DNA of 64,000 nucleotides, taken from Gammaproteobacteria bacterium. Its GTDB lineage: Bacteria; Pseudomonadota; Gammaproteobacteria; Steroidobacterales; Steroidobacteraceae. Below the pieces are notes generated by a model. That model saw only the letters and a list, made by a program, of their open reading frames with translations, had not been told where the DNA came from and did no database searches. Below are positions 16,747 to 26,042 of the stretch, piece after piece (position 1 is the first letter of the stretch; every line of letters begins with the position of its first letter). The position numbers and the translations under genes are program-made. The stretch spans positions 5,001-69,000 of the forward strand of contig JAQGOG010000208.1 of the NCBI GenBank assembly GCA_028293765.1. The letters are read 5' to 3'.

Positions 16747-17468
16747 CCCGGGTTTACGTCGCTACGCCAATTACTACTGGCGAGGGCCTCGTCATCGAAG
16801 GCGGCGCCGTAAATCACATCACACGTGTTCTGCGACTCCGCAGCGGCGATGCGCTCACGCTGTTCGATGGCCGGGGCGGCGAATACAGCGCCCGTATCGA
16901 GGAATTCCGCAGAGACACGGTGGTGGTGACAGTGGACTCGCATCTCGAGCCCGACCGCGAATCGCCGCTCTCACTCACACTGGCGCAGGGGATCTCTCGT
17001 GGTGAGCGTATGGATTGGATCATCCAGAAGGCTACCGAGCTAGGGACCTCGCGCATCGTTCCGGTGTTCACCAAACGCAGCATGGTGAAGCTGGATGAGA
17101 AACAGGCGGAGAAGAAGTTGCAGCACTGGCGGGGCATTGCTGTCGCGGCGTGCGAGCAGAGCGGGCGCAATCGCGTCCCCGATCTCGCGGCACCGCTCGA
17201 TTTCTCCGAGGTCCTGCGCGATGGCGATCCGGCGTCCACGCGCCTGTTACTCTCCCCTACCGCCGAACTGGGGATCGACGAACTCGAAGCCGTCAGCACG
17301 GGGATCACAGTCCTCATAGGACCGGAAGGCGGTCTGGCGGAAACCGAGCAGCAGGCGGCCGTCGCGGCAGGCTTCAGGCCCGTCCGCCTGGGACCGCGGG
17401 TGTTGCGCACGGAAACGGCGGCGATCGCCGCATTGACCATAATCCAGCACTATTTCGGAGATCTCTAG
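16737..17468 (+). CDS. rsmE: 16S rRNA (uracil1498-N3)-methyltransferase
   Basis: SPOUT-fold methyltransferase that modifies U1498 of 16S rRNA. It shows the N-terminal PUA-like part (HITRVLRLRSGDALTLFDG) and the knotted SAM-binding C terminus: TELGTSRIVPVFTKRS, ACEQSGRNRVP, LIGPEGGLAETE, and LGPRVLRTETAAIAAL. Length is 243. It overlaps the end of bioA. Confidence 0.95.
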   Translation: MRLTRVYVATPITTGEGLVIEGGAVNHITRVLRLRSGDALTLFDGRGGEYSARIEEFRRDTVVVTVDSHLEPDRESPLSLTLAQGISRGERMDWIIQKATELGTSRIVPVFTKRSMVKLDEKQAEKKLQHWRGIAVAACEQSGRNRVPDLAAPLDFSEVLRDGDPASTRLLLSPTAELGIDELEAVSTGITVLIGPEGGLAETEQQAAVAAGFRPVRLGPRVLRTETAAIAALTIIQHYFGDL

Positions 17469-17667
17469 GAGATCAGACTAACGGGCCCCGTCCTAACGGC
17501 GGCCCGCAGCAGCGCCCTGGACCGACTACGAGGCGCACTGCGCGCTTAGCGGGGACGCCGGGGTAGACGCGCACTCGTGCACCGGATCCGCCACCCGGCG
17601 GGCTGCGATTGCCCAAGTTGGGGCGGCCTCCTTGGGATAATGCGCGCGGATACTTGATACTAGGCGG

Positions 17668-18480
17668 GTGAAATACCTTCTCATCACGCTCCTCGCCCTC
17701 ATCGTTGGCGGCTTCATCGGCCGCACGATCTGGGGCGAAAAGAAGCCTGAGCCCGTCGATCCCGTGCAGGTCATAGTCACTCAGGTCCGGACTCACGCCA
17801 TCATCGAGCACGAGCGGCAGCTCGCGATCTGGTATCGGGCCTGCCCACAGGTGTTCGGCAAGACGCCGACGATCTTCATCGCCTGGCCGGCAAAGCTGTC
17901 CTATGAGCTCGAGCTGGCGGATGTACAGGTGACGCGGGAAGGCACCGTCATCAAGGTGACCACCTCGGCCATTCATGCGGACGAGCCGTCCATTCCGACG
18001 GACTTCGTGGACTACTTGTCGACCACCTCGATCTTCACGTTCGCCAACGAGCAGGAGCTCGTCAATCACGAGATCGGCAAGGCGTCACCAATCGCTCGTT
18101 ATCTAACGACGTATTTCCTGACGCACGATCCGTCGCTGCAGGCGGACTTCGCCAACGAGTTGCAATCCCTCGTCGAGCACCTCGCGGGTGCGCTCGGCGT
18201 TCCGGTAACGCGCGTCGATGTGGACATTCCGAAGGTCGTGGTGCCGACGTCGAACTGGCCCAAGCTGCCGAAGCTCGAGTTATGTGCTGGCAGCCTGGCG
18301 GCGGTGAATGGGATGCCGTTCGCGAAGGTCGACGACGGCTATACGGTGCCTGTCGGTTTCCGGCCGCCGCCGTCGGCGCGCTCCACGAGTCCGCGAAAAA
18401 CAACTTCCGGTACCGCCGCTCCCATAACCACGCCGGCCGACGCGCCGAAAGGAACGGCATCAGTTTTTCCGATGCGCTAA
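17668..18480 (+). CDS. Membrane-anchored protein of unknown function
   Basis: A 270-residue protein with one N-terminal transmembrane segment (KYLLITLLALIVGGFIGRTIW) and a large periplasmic domain. The central part has mixed alpha/beta character and no recognised catalytic motif; PTIFIAWPAKLSYELELADV and PVTRVDVDIPKVVVP are the most ordered-looking strands. The last 45 residues are rich in Pro, Ser, Thr and Ala and probably disordered. Some resemblance to DUF4230-type proteins was considered but not convincing. It starts with GTG after AGGCGG. It is convergent with chpC, 16 bp away, and not part of that operon. Confidence 0.75.
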   Translation: MKYLLITLLALIVGGFIGRTIWGEKKPEPVDPVQVIVTQVRTHAIIEHERQLAIWYRACPQVFGKTPTIFIAWPAKLSYELELADVQVTREGTVIKVTTSAIHADEPSIPTDFVDYLSTTSIFTFANEQELVNHEIGKASPIARYLTTYFLTHDPSLQADFANELQSLVEHLAGALGVPVTRVDVDIPKVVVPTSNWPKLPKLELCAGSLAAVNGMPFAKVDDGYTVPVGFRPPPSARSTSPRKTTSGTAAPITTPADAPKGTASVFPMR

Positions 18481-18496
18481 TGCCCCTCGAGCCGCC

Positions 18497-18970
18497 TTAC
18501 TGACTGATGCTCGTCTCTTCTGCGATCATCTCTTCGAGACGCTCGAGGTCCGGAACCAGCGGTGTTTCGTTGACCATCCGCACCTGACAGATCACCGGGG
18601 CGCGGTCGGGAAACACGCGCGAGTTATCGGGGCGTACGACGTCGTTGCTCACGCGGACGAGTTGCGGAAACCCCTGCGATACGATCGCGAAATTTCCGCC
18701 ATCGACCCGGGTGCCCAGGCAGTGAAGGATCACGACGCGGGTTCGACCGGAGGCGGGAGGAATCATCTGCCCGCAGGCGCCTTCGAAAGACACGAGCGGC
18801 ACCGCTTTGCCATTCCACGGCACCGTACCGATGTACCACGGCGGAGCGCCGGTCATCTCCGAGGGTGTCTGGAAACCAACCACTTCGGCAACACAGGCGC
18901 GCGGAATGATCAGTCGCCCGTCCACGAGCGGCACCAGCAGGCTGTAAATCTCTGTAACGCGTTCAGCCAT
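18497..18970 (-). CDS. chpC: CheW-like adaptor ChpC of the Pil-Chp system
   Basis: A 157-residue CheW domain protein. Typical CheW strands are visible (EIYSLLVPLVDGRLIIPRA, WYIGTVPWNGKAVPLVSFEG, RTRVVILHCLG). It is the last gene of the pilGHIJ-chpA cluster, the position of ChpC in Pseudomonas, where it couples additional chemoreceptors to the ChpA kinase. About 97 bp separate it from chpA, with no gene between; the chpB methylesterase that precedes it in Pseudomonas is missing. Confidence 0.88.
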   Translation of the reverse strand: MAERVTEIYSLLVPLVDGRLIIPRACVAEVVGFQTPSEMTGAPPWYIGTVPWNGKAVPLVSFEGACGQMIPPASGRTRVVILHCLGTRVDGGNFAIVSQGFPQLVRVSNDVVRPDNSRVFPDRAPVICQVRMVNETPLVPDLERLEEMIAEETSISQ

Positions 18971-19067
18971 ATCGTTTCTCTTGAAACGCGCTCCGCGCCG
19001 CCATGCTCACGGGCCTCGCGGTGTCGCGTGACTTCCATGGACGTTGCGCGCCGCGCATGAACAACCT

Positions 19068-22000
19068 TCAACCCAACTCTGCGGCGTACAGGTGGCTGCC
19101 AATCGCCATGCGGCGGCGCTCGACGAGCGGCGCGATGGCTTCGAGTAGCTGGGCTTCCTGGTACGGCTTGCCGAGGTAATCGTCTACCCCGAGCTCGATC
19201 GCGCGGGCGCGGTGTTTCTCGCCGACGCGCGACGTGATCATGATAATTGGCACATCTTTCAGGCGCGGGTCATTGCGCACGTGCGCGGCGACCTCGTAGC
19301 CATCCATCCGCGGCATCTCGATGTCGAGCAGGATAATGTCGGGCACGTTGTCCTGAAGCAGAGCGACCGCGTCCATGCCGTCTCGTGCAGTGAGCACGCG
19401 CATGCCGTTGCGCTCGAGCAGCCGCTGCGTCACGCGACGCACGGTGATGGAATCGTCCACCACCATCGCGAATACACGTTTGTCGCCCTTTTCCTTCGGC
19501 ACCACAGGCGTCTGCGGACGCGTACGCCACTCGGCACGTACGAGCGCGCCAATGTCGAGAATGATCACGATCCGGCCGTCGCCGAGGATCGTTGCGCCGG
19601 AAATGCCGCGGATGCTGGATATCTGCGGGCCCACCGACTTCACCACGATCTCGCGGCTTCCGACGAGTTCGTCGGCAACGAGGCCGGTCGAGTGCTCACC
19701 GGCGCGTACCAACACGACCGGGATGGTGACGTCCTGCTCCGGAAGTGGCGAGGGCTCCAGGCTCACGAACGTCGCCAGATGTTGGAAGCGGTATTTCTGG
19801 CCGCCGTAGTCGAATGCGGAAGCGTCGCGGCCGAGGTGCGCCGTGACTTCGGCCTTCGACAGGCGCAACACGCCTTCGACCGTCGGCAACGGGAGGGCGT
19901 AAAACTCTTCGCCGGTGCGCACGACGAGGGCGTGGCTGATCGCGAGCGTGAATGGCAGGCGAATCGTGAAGACTGTGCCCTCGCCGGCTTTCGTCTCCAT
20001 GTGCAGTGCGCCGCCGAGTCGTTTGATCTCGGTGGCCACGACGTCCATGCCGACGCCTCTGCCCGCCTGCTGCGTGATCGCGCCAGCGGTCGAGAATCCA
20101 GGCTCGAGGATCAGCTGCATCGCATCTTCATCGCTCAGGGTCTGACCCGCCGCGACGAGTCCCAGAGCCAGCCCCTTGTCCCGGATGGCTTTCAAGTTCA
20201 TGCCGCCGCCGTCATCCGTCAGGCGCACCATGACTTCGGCGCCTTCACGGTGGAGCTCGAGAACGATGCGGCCTGCCTCCGGCTTGCCGGCGCGGACGCG
20301 ATCTTCGGGCTTCTCGATACCGTGGACGACAGCGTTGCGAAGCATGTGCTCGAAAGGCGGCAGCATGCGCTCGAGTACTTGCCGATCGAGCTCGCCCGAG
20401 GCGCCCTCGACGACGAGCTCGGCGCGCTTGTGTGTGTCCGATGCGGCTTGTCGCACGATGCGAGCGAGTCGTTGCACGTGGCGCTGGAAGGGCACCATGC
20501 GGGTGCGCATGAGGCCGTTCTGCAGCTCGGTAATCGTGCGCGCCTGTTGTTGCAACAGGGTCTGCGTATCCTTGGCGAGATTTTCGAGCAGCTGCTGGAT
20601 GCTCGCCACGTCGTTTGCGGTCTCGGCCAGCGCGCGTGAGAACTGCTGGATCGATGAGTAGCGGTCGAGCTCGAGTGGATCGAACTCGCTGCGGTGGCCG
20701 TCTTCGTCCTCGTGCCGGTGCAGAATCTGCGCCTCGGTCTCGATTTCGAGGCTGCGCAGCTGCTCCTTCAGACGCGTCACGGTCCGTGAGAGCTCACCGA
20801 GGTTGAAGTCAAAGGAGCCTAGCTGCTGCTCGAGCCGGGAGCGCGCGATGCTCGCTTCGCCCGAAATGTTCAGAAGTTGGTCGAGGAGCTCCGCGTCGAC
20901 GCGCGCCATTTCCTGGCGCTCCGCGGGCGCGACCGGCTCGCGGCCCGGCGGGACCGGTTGCGGGGGTACCAGGCCGTCTTCGTTCGCTCGCGGCTCCGCG
21001 CGCCGCTCGAAGCTAATGGAAACACTTCTGGTCGCCGACGCGGCCGCGGGCTGAGGGATCTGCTCGGACGCGGCGGAGACTGTTGGCATGGCGTGCATGC
21101 CGGTGGCCGCGAGGCGCTCCAGATCGGGCAGTGGGGCGTCGATCGCCGGCAATGCATCGAAGCCCGGGGATTCTTCGATCACGATGATCCCGGCGTCCAC
21201 GTCTGCGCTGGGGTTTGCATCCGCCCGAGCGCCGCCCGCATGTGCGCCGCCGTAAGCACCAGCGTCGGCGCCAGAGTCGCCAGCCTCACCATTGTCCTCG
21301 GCGACAACATATGCACCGGCGCCTGCCTCGTTCTCGGACACCACATAAGCGCCGCCATCGACGGTGTTCGCGTCACCGTCAGGGTCAGCGAACGCGTTCG
21401 CATTGGCAGCGTTCTCACTGCCCTCAGTATTGAGCGGCCCGGTCTGCCACGTCGCCTGTGGCGACTCCTTCATCCATGACTGCTCGGGGGACGGCTGCTC
21501 GGATACTTCTCCGCCTGCCTGCCAACCGTTTTCCGCAGTCCCGGACACCGAGGATGCCGCCGATTCCGGCGACTCTCCGGGCTGCACGCCGCCCTCCGCT
21601 CCGCCCTCATGCAGTGCGTCCGCGACGAAGTGAGCGGGGGAAATCGCGTCTGAAGCCGAGTCCTCTTCGGGACCTGAAGGCGAATCCGCGAGCCGCTCGA
21701 TGTTGAACGGCTGGTCTGAGTCCGGCGCAAACAACTCCAAGGACGGCGACTCTGCCGGTCCAGACGACTTTGGCGATTCCGACGGGGCACCGAAGCCAGG
21801 CCATACGGTGTCTGACGGATGGGCCGGTTCGTCCGGCAGCTCGAGCAGTGTGTCGGACGAAAATGCGGGCGACGACGGCGCGCTCGGCTCAGGCCTCGAC
21901 GGCGTGAGCTGAATGATGTCAGCAGTGTGCTTCGCGGCGTCGGTACTGGACCCTGGCGGCGCGGCCCCAGTCAGACTTGGTGTGGGCGTGCTCGGCGAGC

Positions 22001-25000
22001 CTGAAGCGTCCGCGGCTCCACCGGTACTCGCCGATGCCGGCGCGCTAGGTGGTGTGGCGCCGGGATAAAAAGGGGCGGTGGCCCGTGGTGCCGGTGGTGG
22101 TGGTGACGCGGCCTGAGCGGTCTTCGGCCGTGATAGTCCCTGGATCCGAGCAATCATCGCGCGGGCGGGCGCGACGCGGCGACCGTTGGCTACGAGCTCG
22201 CGCATCCGCGCCAACTCGTCAAGACTCGCCTGGACGACTTCGAACAAATCGCCATTCGCAGCCACCGAACCGTTGTCGACCTGCATGACCAGAGTTTCCA
22301 ACTCGTGGCTGAGGTCGCCCATCGCCATGATGCCCGCCATGCGGGCTCCACCTTTCAGGGTGTGCAGCGGCCGCTTCAGGGCCGAGCGGTACTCGGCGCT
22401 AGCAGGCTCTTCACGCCAATCGCTGAGCGCGTGCTCTGATGCGTCGATCAGCTCCATTGCTTCCTCGGTGAAGATCGCGGCGACCTCGGCGTCGAAGTCA
22501 CCGGCGTCGTCCGACGCCTCGCTCTCTTCTTCCGACATCAATTCGTCTGCCGACGGTGACGACTGCTCTTCGGCATGTGCCGCCGCGGCAGCGATGCGCT
22601 GGTCGAGGTTCTTGTCCGCCGCGCCGATGCGCTCCTGCAGCGCCCAGTGGCTCACGAAATAACCGGTCGGCTCATCCAGATGAGTCGCGACGGACTCCAT
22701 GGCGACCATGCAGTCCGCGAGCAGTGTCAGGTCTTTCTGTTGCAGTCCGAGGCCGCTGGCGAATGCTCGCCGTAGCCAGTGATCGAGCGGCTCGGCCACG
22801 CGGGTGCCGTGACGGGCCTGCGCCATCTTCGAACTGCCGGAGAGGGTATGGCACGCGCGGTACACGTCTTCTGGGAGCACGTGCGGGTCCGCTAGACCTG
22901 CTTCGCGTTCGATGTACGCGCGGACTGTCGCTATGTGCGTGTTCGTCTCACGCGCATAGATCTCGCGCAGTACCTCATCCAGGCCCGGGGGCTTAGCATC
23001 GTCCTGAGATCCGAATGTTAAAGCAGTCTCAGAGGCAGCGCCGCTCGCGGAAGCTGCCAAGCCGCCTAAAGGCACGGTCCCGCTGCTCGCGGCTTCCGAA
23101 CGCGCGCTTGCGTTCTTCGACGCCGATTGTGCCGATGACGAAGCCGGCGGGGATGCAGACGTCCAGGGCGGAGACATCGGAGATTCAGTCGTCGGCGATG
23201 AACTCGCGGAAGAGCGGATCAACGGCGATTCAGAGGGCCCCGACTGAGAGAACTCAGACGAAGCCTCGGACGCGAACGCTGAGGAGGGATGCGATGCCGC
23301 ATTATCCGGCGACGCAAACGCAGCCGAAGGAGATCCTGACGCGCTGCCTGGCGATCCAAACGCGGGTGAGGAAGACCCTGACGAACTGCCGGGCGATGCA
23401 GACACAGACGAAGGCGCTGTTGATCCGGAGTCAGTTAATCCGTGAGTCGACGCTGATGGAGTCGCTGGTGACTGAGACGGCGACGATGCGGCGAACGAGG
23501 ATGCGAAGTTCTGCGTTGTAGACGTCGGTGACCGGGGCGACGAGGATTCAGACGTCGATGATGCAGACGCCGACGAGGGGATGCCAACAACCGTGGCTGT
23601 TTGCGAAGAAGCGCTCGGGGAAAATGCCGCTGCGGATTCCTCCGTCGTCGGACGCGTCAGCGGCTTCGGCGCACCGGCGAACGTCGCGACGGCCACGGTC
23701 GCCGTGCTACCGGTAGACTGCTCAGCAGCTTCTTCCCCCGCCTGTTCGACGGGTGCAGCGCGAGGAGTGACCGGTTGGCGTCCGGCAGCGAGTGCGTGCG
23801 CGCGCGCAGAAAGCGCGGCCATGTCTACGCGCGGCTTACGGCCTGTCTCAAGTTGCTCGATAAGTTCGGGTAGCGCGCTGACCGCCTCACGCAACACACC
23901 GAGAATGGCGGGCGTGCGCGTGAGCGTATTGTCGAGCACGCGATTCAACAGATTTTCGATCGACCACGCAAACTCGCCCAGCTCGCGGGCGCCTACCATG
24001 CGGCCGCTGCCCTTCAGAGTGTGGAAGGACCGGCGCACGGTTACGAGCGACTCGCGCTCCATGGGATTTTGATCCCAGGAGGGGAAGTAGCGTTGGATCT
24101 TGACCAGCTCTTCGTGCGCTTCCTCGATGAACAGCTTGACGAGCTCGGGGTCCGCGTTCTCCGCCAAGGCGAGGAGTTTGGCACTGCGCGAAGAAGAAAT
24201 CGTAGGCGCTGCGGCTCCCACGAGCGTTGCACTGGGATCGCCGACGTCGAAGAACGTTCCGGTCGTGTTGGAGATCTGTACGGTTTTCGCGAAAGCCGCA
24301 GCGTCCATCGCCGGCACCGTCGGTACGGCAGGCGTCTGTTGCTGTTCTAGCGCCTGCACGCAGGACTGCGCGTTGTCCAGCATGTACCAGGGATCGCTGC
24401 GGCCCGCCTGCAGCGTCTCCATGTAGTACTCGACGCTGACGATCGCGTCGGCCAGACGATCCATGAAACCAACTGGCAGGGCGCGAGCGCCCGGCTGCAT
24501 GACTCGCTTCAGCTGCCCGGTGACGGCCTCGATGACCTCCACTGCGCGTGCCTTGCCGAGCATGAGCAGGCCGGCCTTCATTCCGCGCATCAACTCCTGC
24601 CAGCTGTCGAGGCCCGCGGCATCCAGCGTGCCGCCGACATTCTGGGTAATGGCTTCCTTGATAAGCGCGAGATTGAGGATGCACTCGCGCAGCACGGCCG
24701 ACTGTACCTGCTGGAACTCGACGTCTTCGCTCGGTTCCTCGAGGCCGTTGTTCTTCGGTCGGATCATGCCGACCAGGCCGTCGTCGAGCCGGTCTTCGAC
24801 GCCGATGAGCGTTGCCGCGATCGTGACGAGCGTGGCCTCGTCGGCCTTCAAGGTGCCGTTGACGATCTTCTCGAGGCGCTCGGTCTCGCCCTGCACCTTG
24901 CCGCGCAGCTCGCCCAGACCCAACACGCCGAGCGTGTCGCCAATTTTGCGCAGCAGCTCGACCTGCGGGCTGAGCTCTTTCGGTTGGCCAGCGCCGCGAC

Positions 25001-26021
25001 GGACGAAGATGTCGAGGACGTCTTTGACTTTCGAGAGGTCTTCGCGGATGGCCGCTGCGACCGTCTGCATGAGCTTCACGCTCGGCGCGGACAGGTTTTC
25101 CCGCTCCTGTTCGATACTCTCGTCAACAGGCAGGAGTTCCGATAGGCGGAAGGACGCACGTACAGCCGTGACTCGCGGACCCGAGGACTCGGCGCGGCCC
25201 ACGTAGTAGAGCAGGTTGTTCAGTAATTCCACCGCGGGCGACTGCGAATAGCGCGCCTCGCCCTGCTCGTAGAGGCGGCGGATTTCACGATCGCCGAGGC
25301 CCAGCAGGCGCTTCACGGAAACGCCGCCTTCGATGCCGTTTTCCTGCAGCGCCTCAATAATAGCGCCGATGACCCACCACAGCTGGAACAGCGGCTGCCG
25401 GGTCGCGATCTGCTCGAGCTTCTGCGCCACAGCTGCAAGGATGTCGAGGTTCTGTTCGGTGCGCTCGCCGCGGATCCAGCCGATGAGGCCGACCTGGAAC
25501 CGGGCGCGTAGGCGTCTCGCCCACTGCTCCACCGTGAGCGGCGGCTCGCCGGGAGCCGCGGCCATCGGTTGCGCCTGCTTGTCGGACTTGAGGTTGAGCA
25601 GCAGTAGCGTGCCTTCTGACAGCAGCGCGCTGCCGCGGACCGCACGCAGATCGTTGAGGAGAGGCAGGAGCACGAGGGCGAGGTCGCGGCCACCGGCGAG
25701 CACGCGCTCGAGGTAGCTCGGCAGTTGCACCATCGCGCGCATCAGCGCGTCGAGGCTCTCGGCCTGGCTCTTACGCTCGGTGGCGGTGGCGAGCAGATAA
25801 CTGGCGACCTGCTCCATTTCTTCGGCGAGGAGCGCCGCGCCGTAGATCTCGAGCACGCGCAGTACGCCCTGCACCTGATGCAGCTCCAACGTGCAGCGCT
25901 CGAGCAGCGTAACGTTGTCCGGCTGCTCGACGTAGTTTTCGAGCGCAGTACGGGCCTCCGCGAGCGTGATATTCAGCTCGCGACCGACGAAATCAAGCGT
26001 CTGGGAAGCGACTTCCGGCAT
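19068..26021 (-). CDS. chpA: Giant hybrid sensor kinase ChpA (multiple Hpt, CheA core, receiver)
   Basis: A 2317-residue CheA-type histidine kinase controlling type IV pilus extension and retraction. Order: a long N-terminal helical region (about 1-580) of the FimL/Hpt-like type; Hpt domains with HTLKGSGRMVGA (His near 668), CHTLSGSSKMAQ (near 1057; LSG replaces LKG, phosphorylatable His kept) and HTLKGGARMAG (near 1219); two long low-complexity linkers rich in Ser, Pro, Ala and Gly (about 790-1005 and 1280-1690); the CheA dimerisation domain from about 1700; ATPase domain with RNAVVHGIEKPEDR and GRGVGMDVV; CheW domain; and a C-terminal receiver (VVDDSITVRR, LLDIEMPRMDGYE). It lies 21 bp after pilJ. 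Pseudomonas ChpA is of similar size. Confidence 0.96.
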   Translation of the reverse strand: MPEVASQTLDFVGRELNITLAEARTALENYVEQPDNVTLLERCTLELHQVQGVLRVLEIYGAALLAEEMEQVASYLLATATERKSQAESLDALMRAMVQLPSYLERVLAGGRDLALVLLPLLNDLRAVRGSALLSEGTLLLLNLKSDKQAQPMAAAPGEPPLTVEQWARRLRARFQVGLIGWIRGERTEQNLDILAAVAQKLEQIATRQPLFQLWWVIGAIIEALQENGIEGGVSVKRLLGLGDREIRRLYEQGEARYSQSPAVELLNNLLYYVGRAESSGPRVTAVRASFRLSELLPVDESIEQERENLSAPSVKLMQTVAAAIREDLSKVKDVLDIFVRRGAGQPKELSPQVELLRKIGDTLGVLGLGELRGKVQGETERLEKIVNGTLKADEATLVTIAATLIGVEDRLDDGLVGMIRPKNNGLEEPSEDVEFQQVQSAVLRECILNLALIKEAITQNVGGTLDAAGLDSWQELMRGMKAGLLMLGKARAVEVIEAVTGQLKRVMQPGARALPVGFMDRLADAIVSVEYYMETLQAGRSDPWYMLDNAQSCVQALEQQQTPAVPTVPAMDAAAFAKTVQISNTTGTFFDVGDPSATLVGAAAPTISSSRSAKLLALAENADPELVKLFIEEAHEELVKIQRYFPSWDQNPMERESLVTVRRSFHTLKGSGRMVGARELGEFAWSIENLLNRVLDNTLTRTPAILGVLREAVSALPELIEQLETGRKPRVDMAALSARAHALAAGRQPVTPRAAPVEQAGEEAAEQSTGSTATVAVATFAGAPKPLTRPTTEESAAAFSPSASSQTATVVGIPSSASASSTSESSSPRSPTSTTQNFASSFAASSPSQSPATPSASTHGLTDSGSTAPSSVSASPGSSSGSSSPAFGSPGSASGSPSAAFASPDNAASHPSSAFASEASSEFSQSGPSESPLIRSSASSSPTTESPMSPPWTSASPPASSSAQSASKNASARSEAASSGTVPLGGLAASASGAASETALTFGSQDDAKPPGLDEVLREIYARETNTHIATVRAYIEREAGLADPHVLPEDVYRACHTLSGSSKMAQARHGTRVAEPLDHWLRRAFASGLGLQQKDLTLLADCMVAMESVATHLDEPTGYFVSHWALQERIGAADKNLDQRIAAAAAHAEEQSSPSADELMSEEESEASDDAGDFDAEVAAIFTEEAMELIDASEHALSDWREEPASAEYRSALKRPLHTLKGGARMAGIMAMGDLSHELETLVMQVDNGSVAANGDLFEVVQASLDELARMRELVANGRRVAPARAMIARIQGLSRPKTAQAASPPPPAPRATAPFYPGATPPSAPASASTGGAADASGSPSTPTPSLTGAAPPGSSTDAAKHTADIIQLTPSRPEPSAPSSPAFSSDTLLELPDEPAHPSDTVWPGFGAPSESPKSSGPAESPSLELFAPDSDQPFNIERLADSPSGPEEDSASDAISPAHFVADALHEGGAEGGVQPGESPESAASSVSGTAENGWQAGGEVSEQPSPEQSWMKESPQATWQTGPLNTEGSENAANANAFADPDGDANTVDGGAYVVSENEAGAGAYVVAEDNGEAGDSGADAGAYGGAHAGGARADANPSADVDAGIIVIEESPGFDALPAIDAPLPDLERLAATGMHAMPTVSAASEQIPQPAAASATRSVSISFERRAEPRANEDGLVPPQPVPPGREPVAPAERQEMARVDAELLDQLLNISGEASIARSRLEQQLGSFDFNLGELSRTVTRLKEQLRSLEIETEAQILHRHEDEDGHRSEFDPLELDRYSSIQQFSRALAETANDVASIQQLLENLAKDTQTLLQQQARTITELQNGLMRTRMVPFQRHVQRLARIVRQAASDTHKRAELVVEGASGELDRQVLERMLPPFEHMLRNAVVHGIEKPEDRVRAGKPEAGRIVLELHREGAEVMVRLTDDGGGMNLKAIRDKGLALGLVAAGQTLSDEDAMQLILEPGFSTAGAITQQAGRGVGMDVVATEIKRLGGALHMETKAGEGTVFTIRLPFTLAISHALVVRTGEEFYALPLPTVEGVLRLSKAEVTAHLGRDASAFDYGGQKYRFQHLATFVSLEPSPLPEQDVTIPVVLVRAGEHSTGLVADELVGSREIVVKSVGPQISSIRGISGATILGDGRIVIILDIGALVRAEWRTRPQTPVVPKEKGDKRVFAMVVDDSITVRRVTQRLLERNGMRVLTARDGMDAVALLQDNVPDIILLDIEMPRMDGYEVAAHVRNDPRLKDVPIIMITSRVGEKHRARAIELGVDDYLGKPYQEAQLLEAIAPLVERRRMAIGSHLYAAELG

Positions 26022-26042
26022 GAAAGGCTCTTAGAAGATGTT

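Noticed and set aside
21179-23700. Several open frames on the plus strand within chpA
   Set aside because: They lie opposite the low-complexity linkers of ChpA and are repeats of Arg/Ser/Thr without conserved domains.
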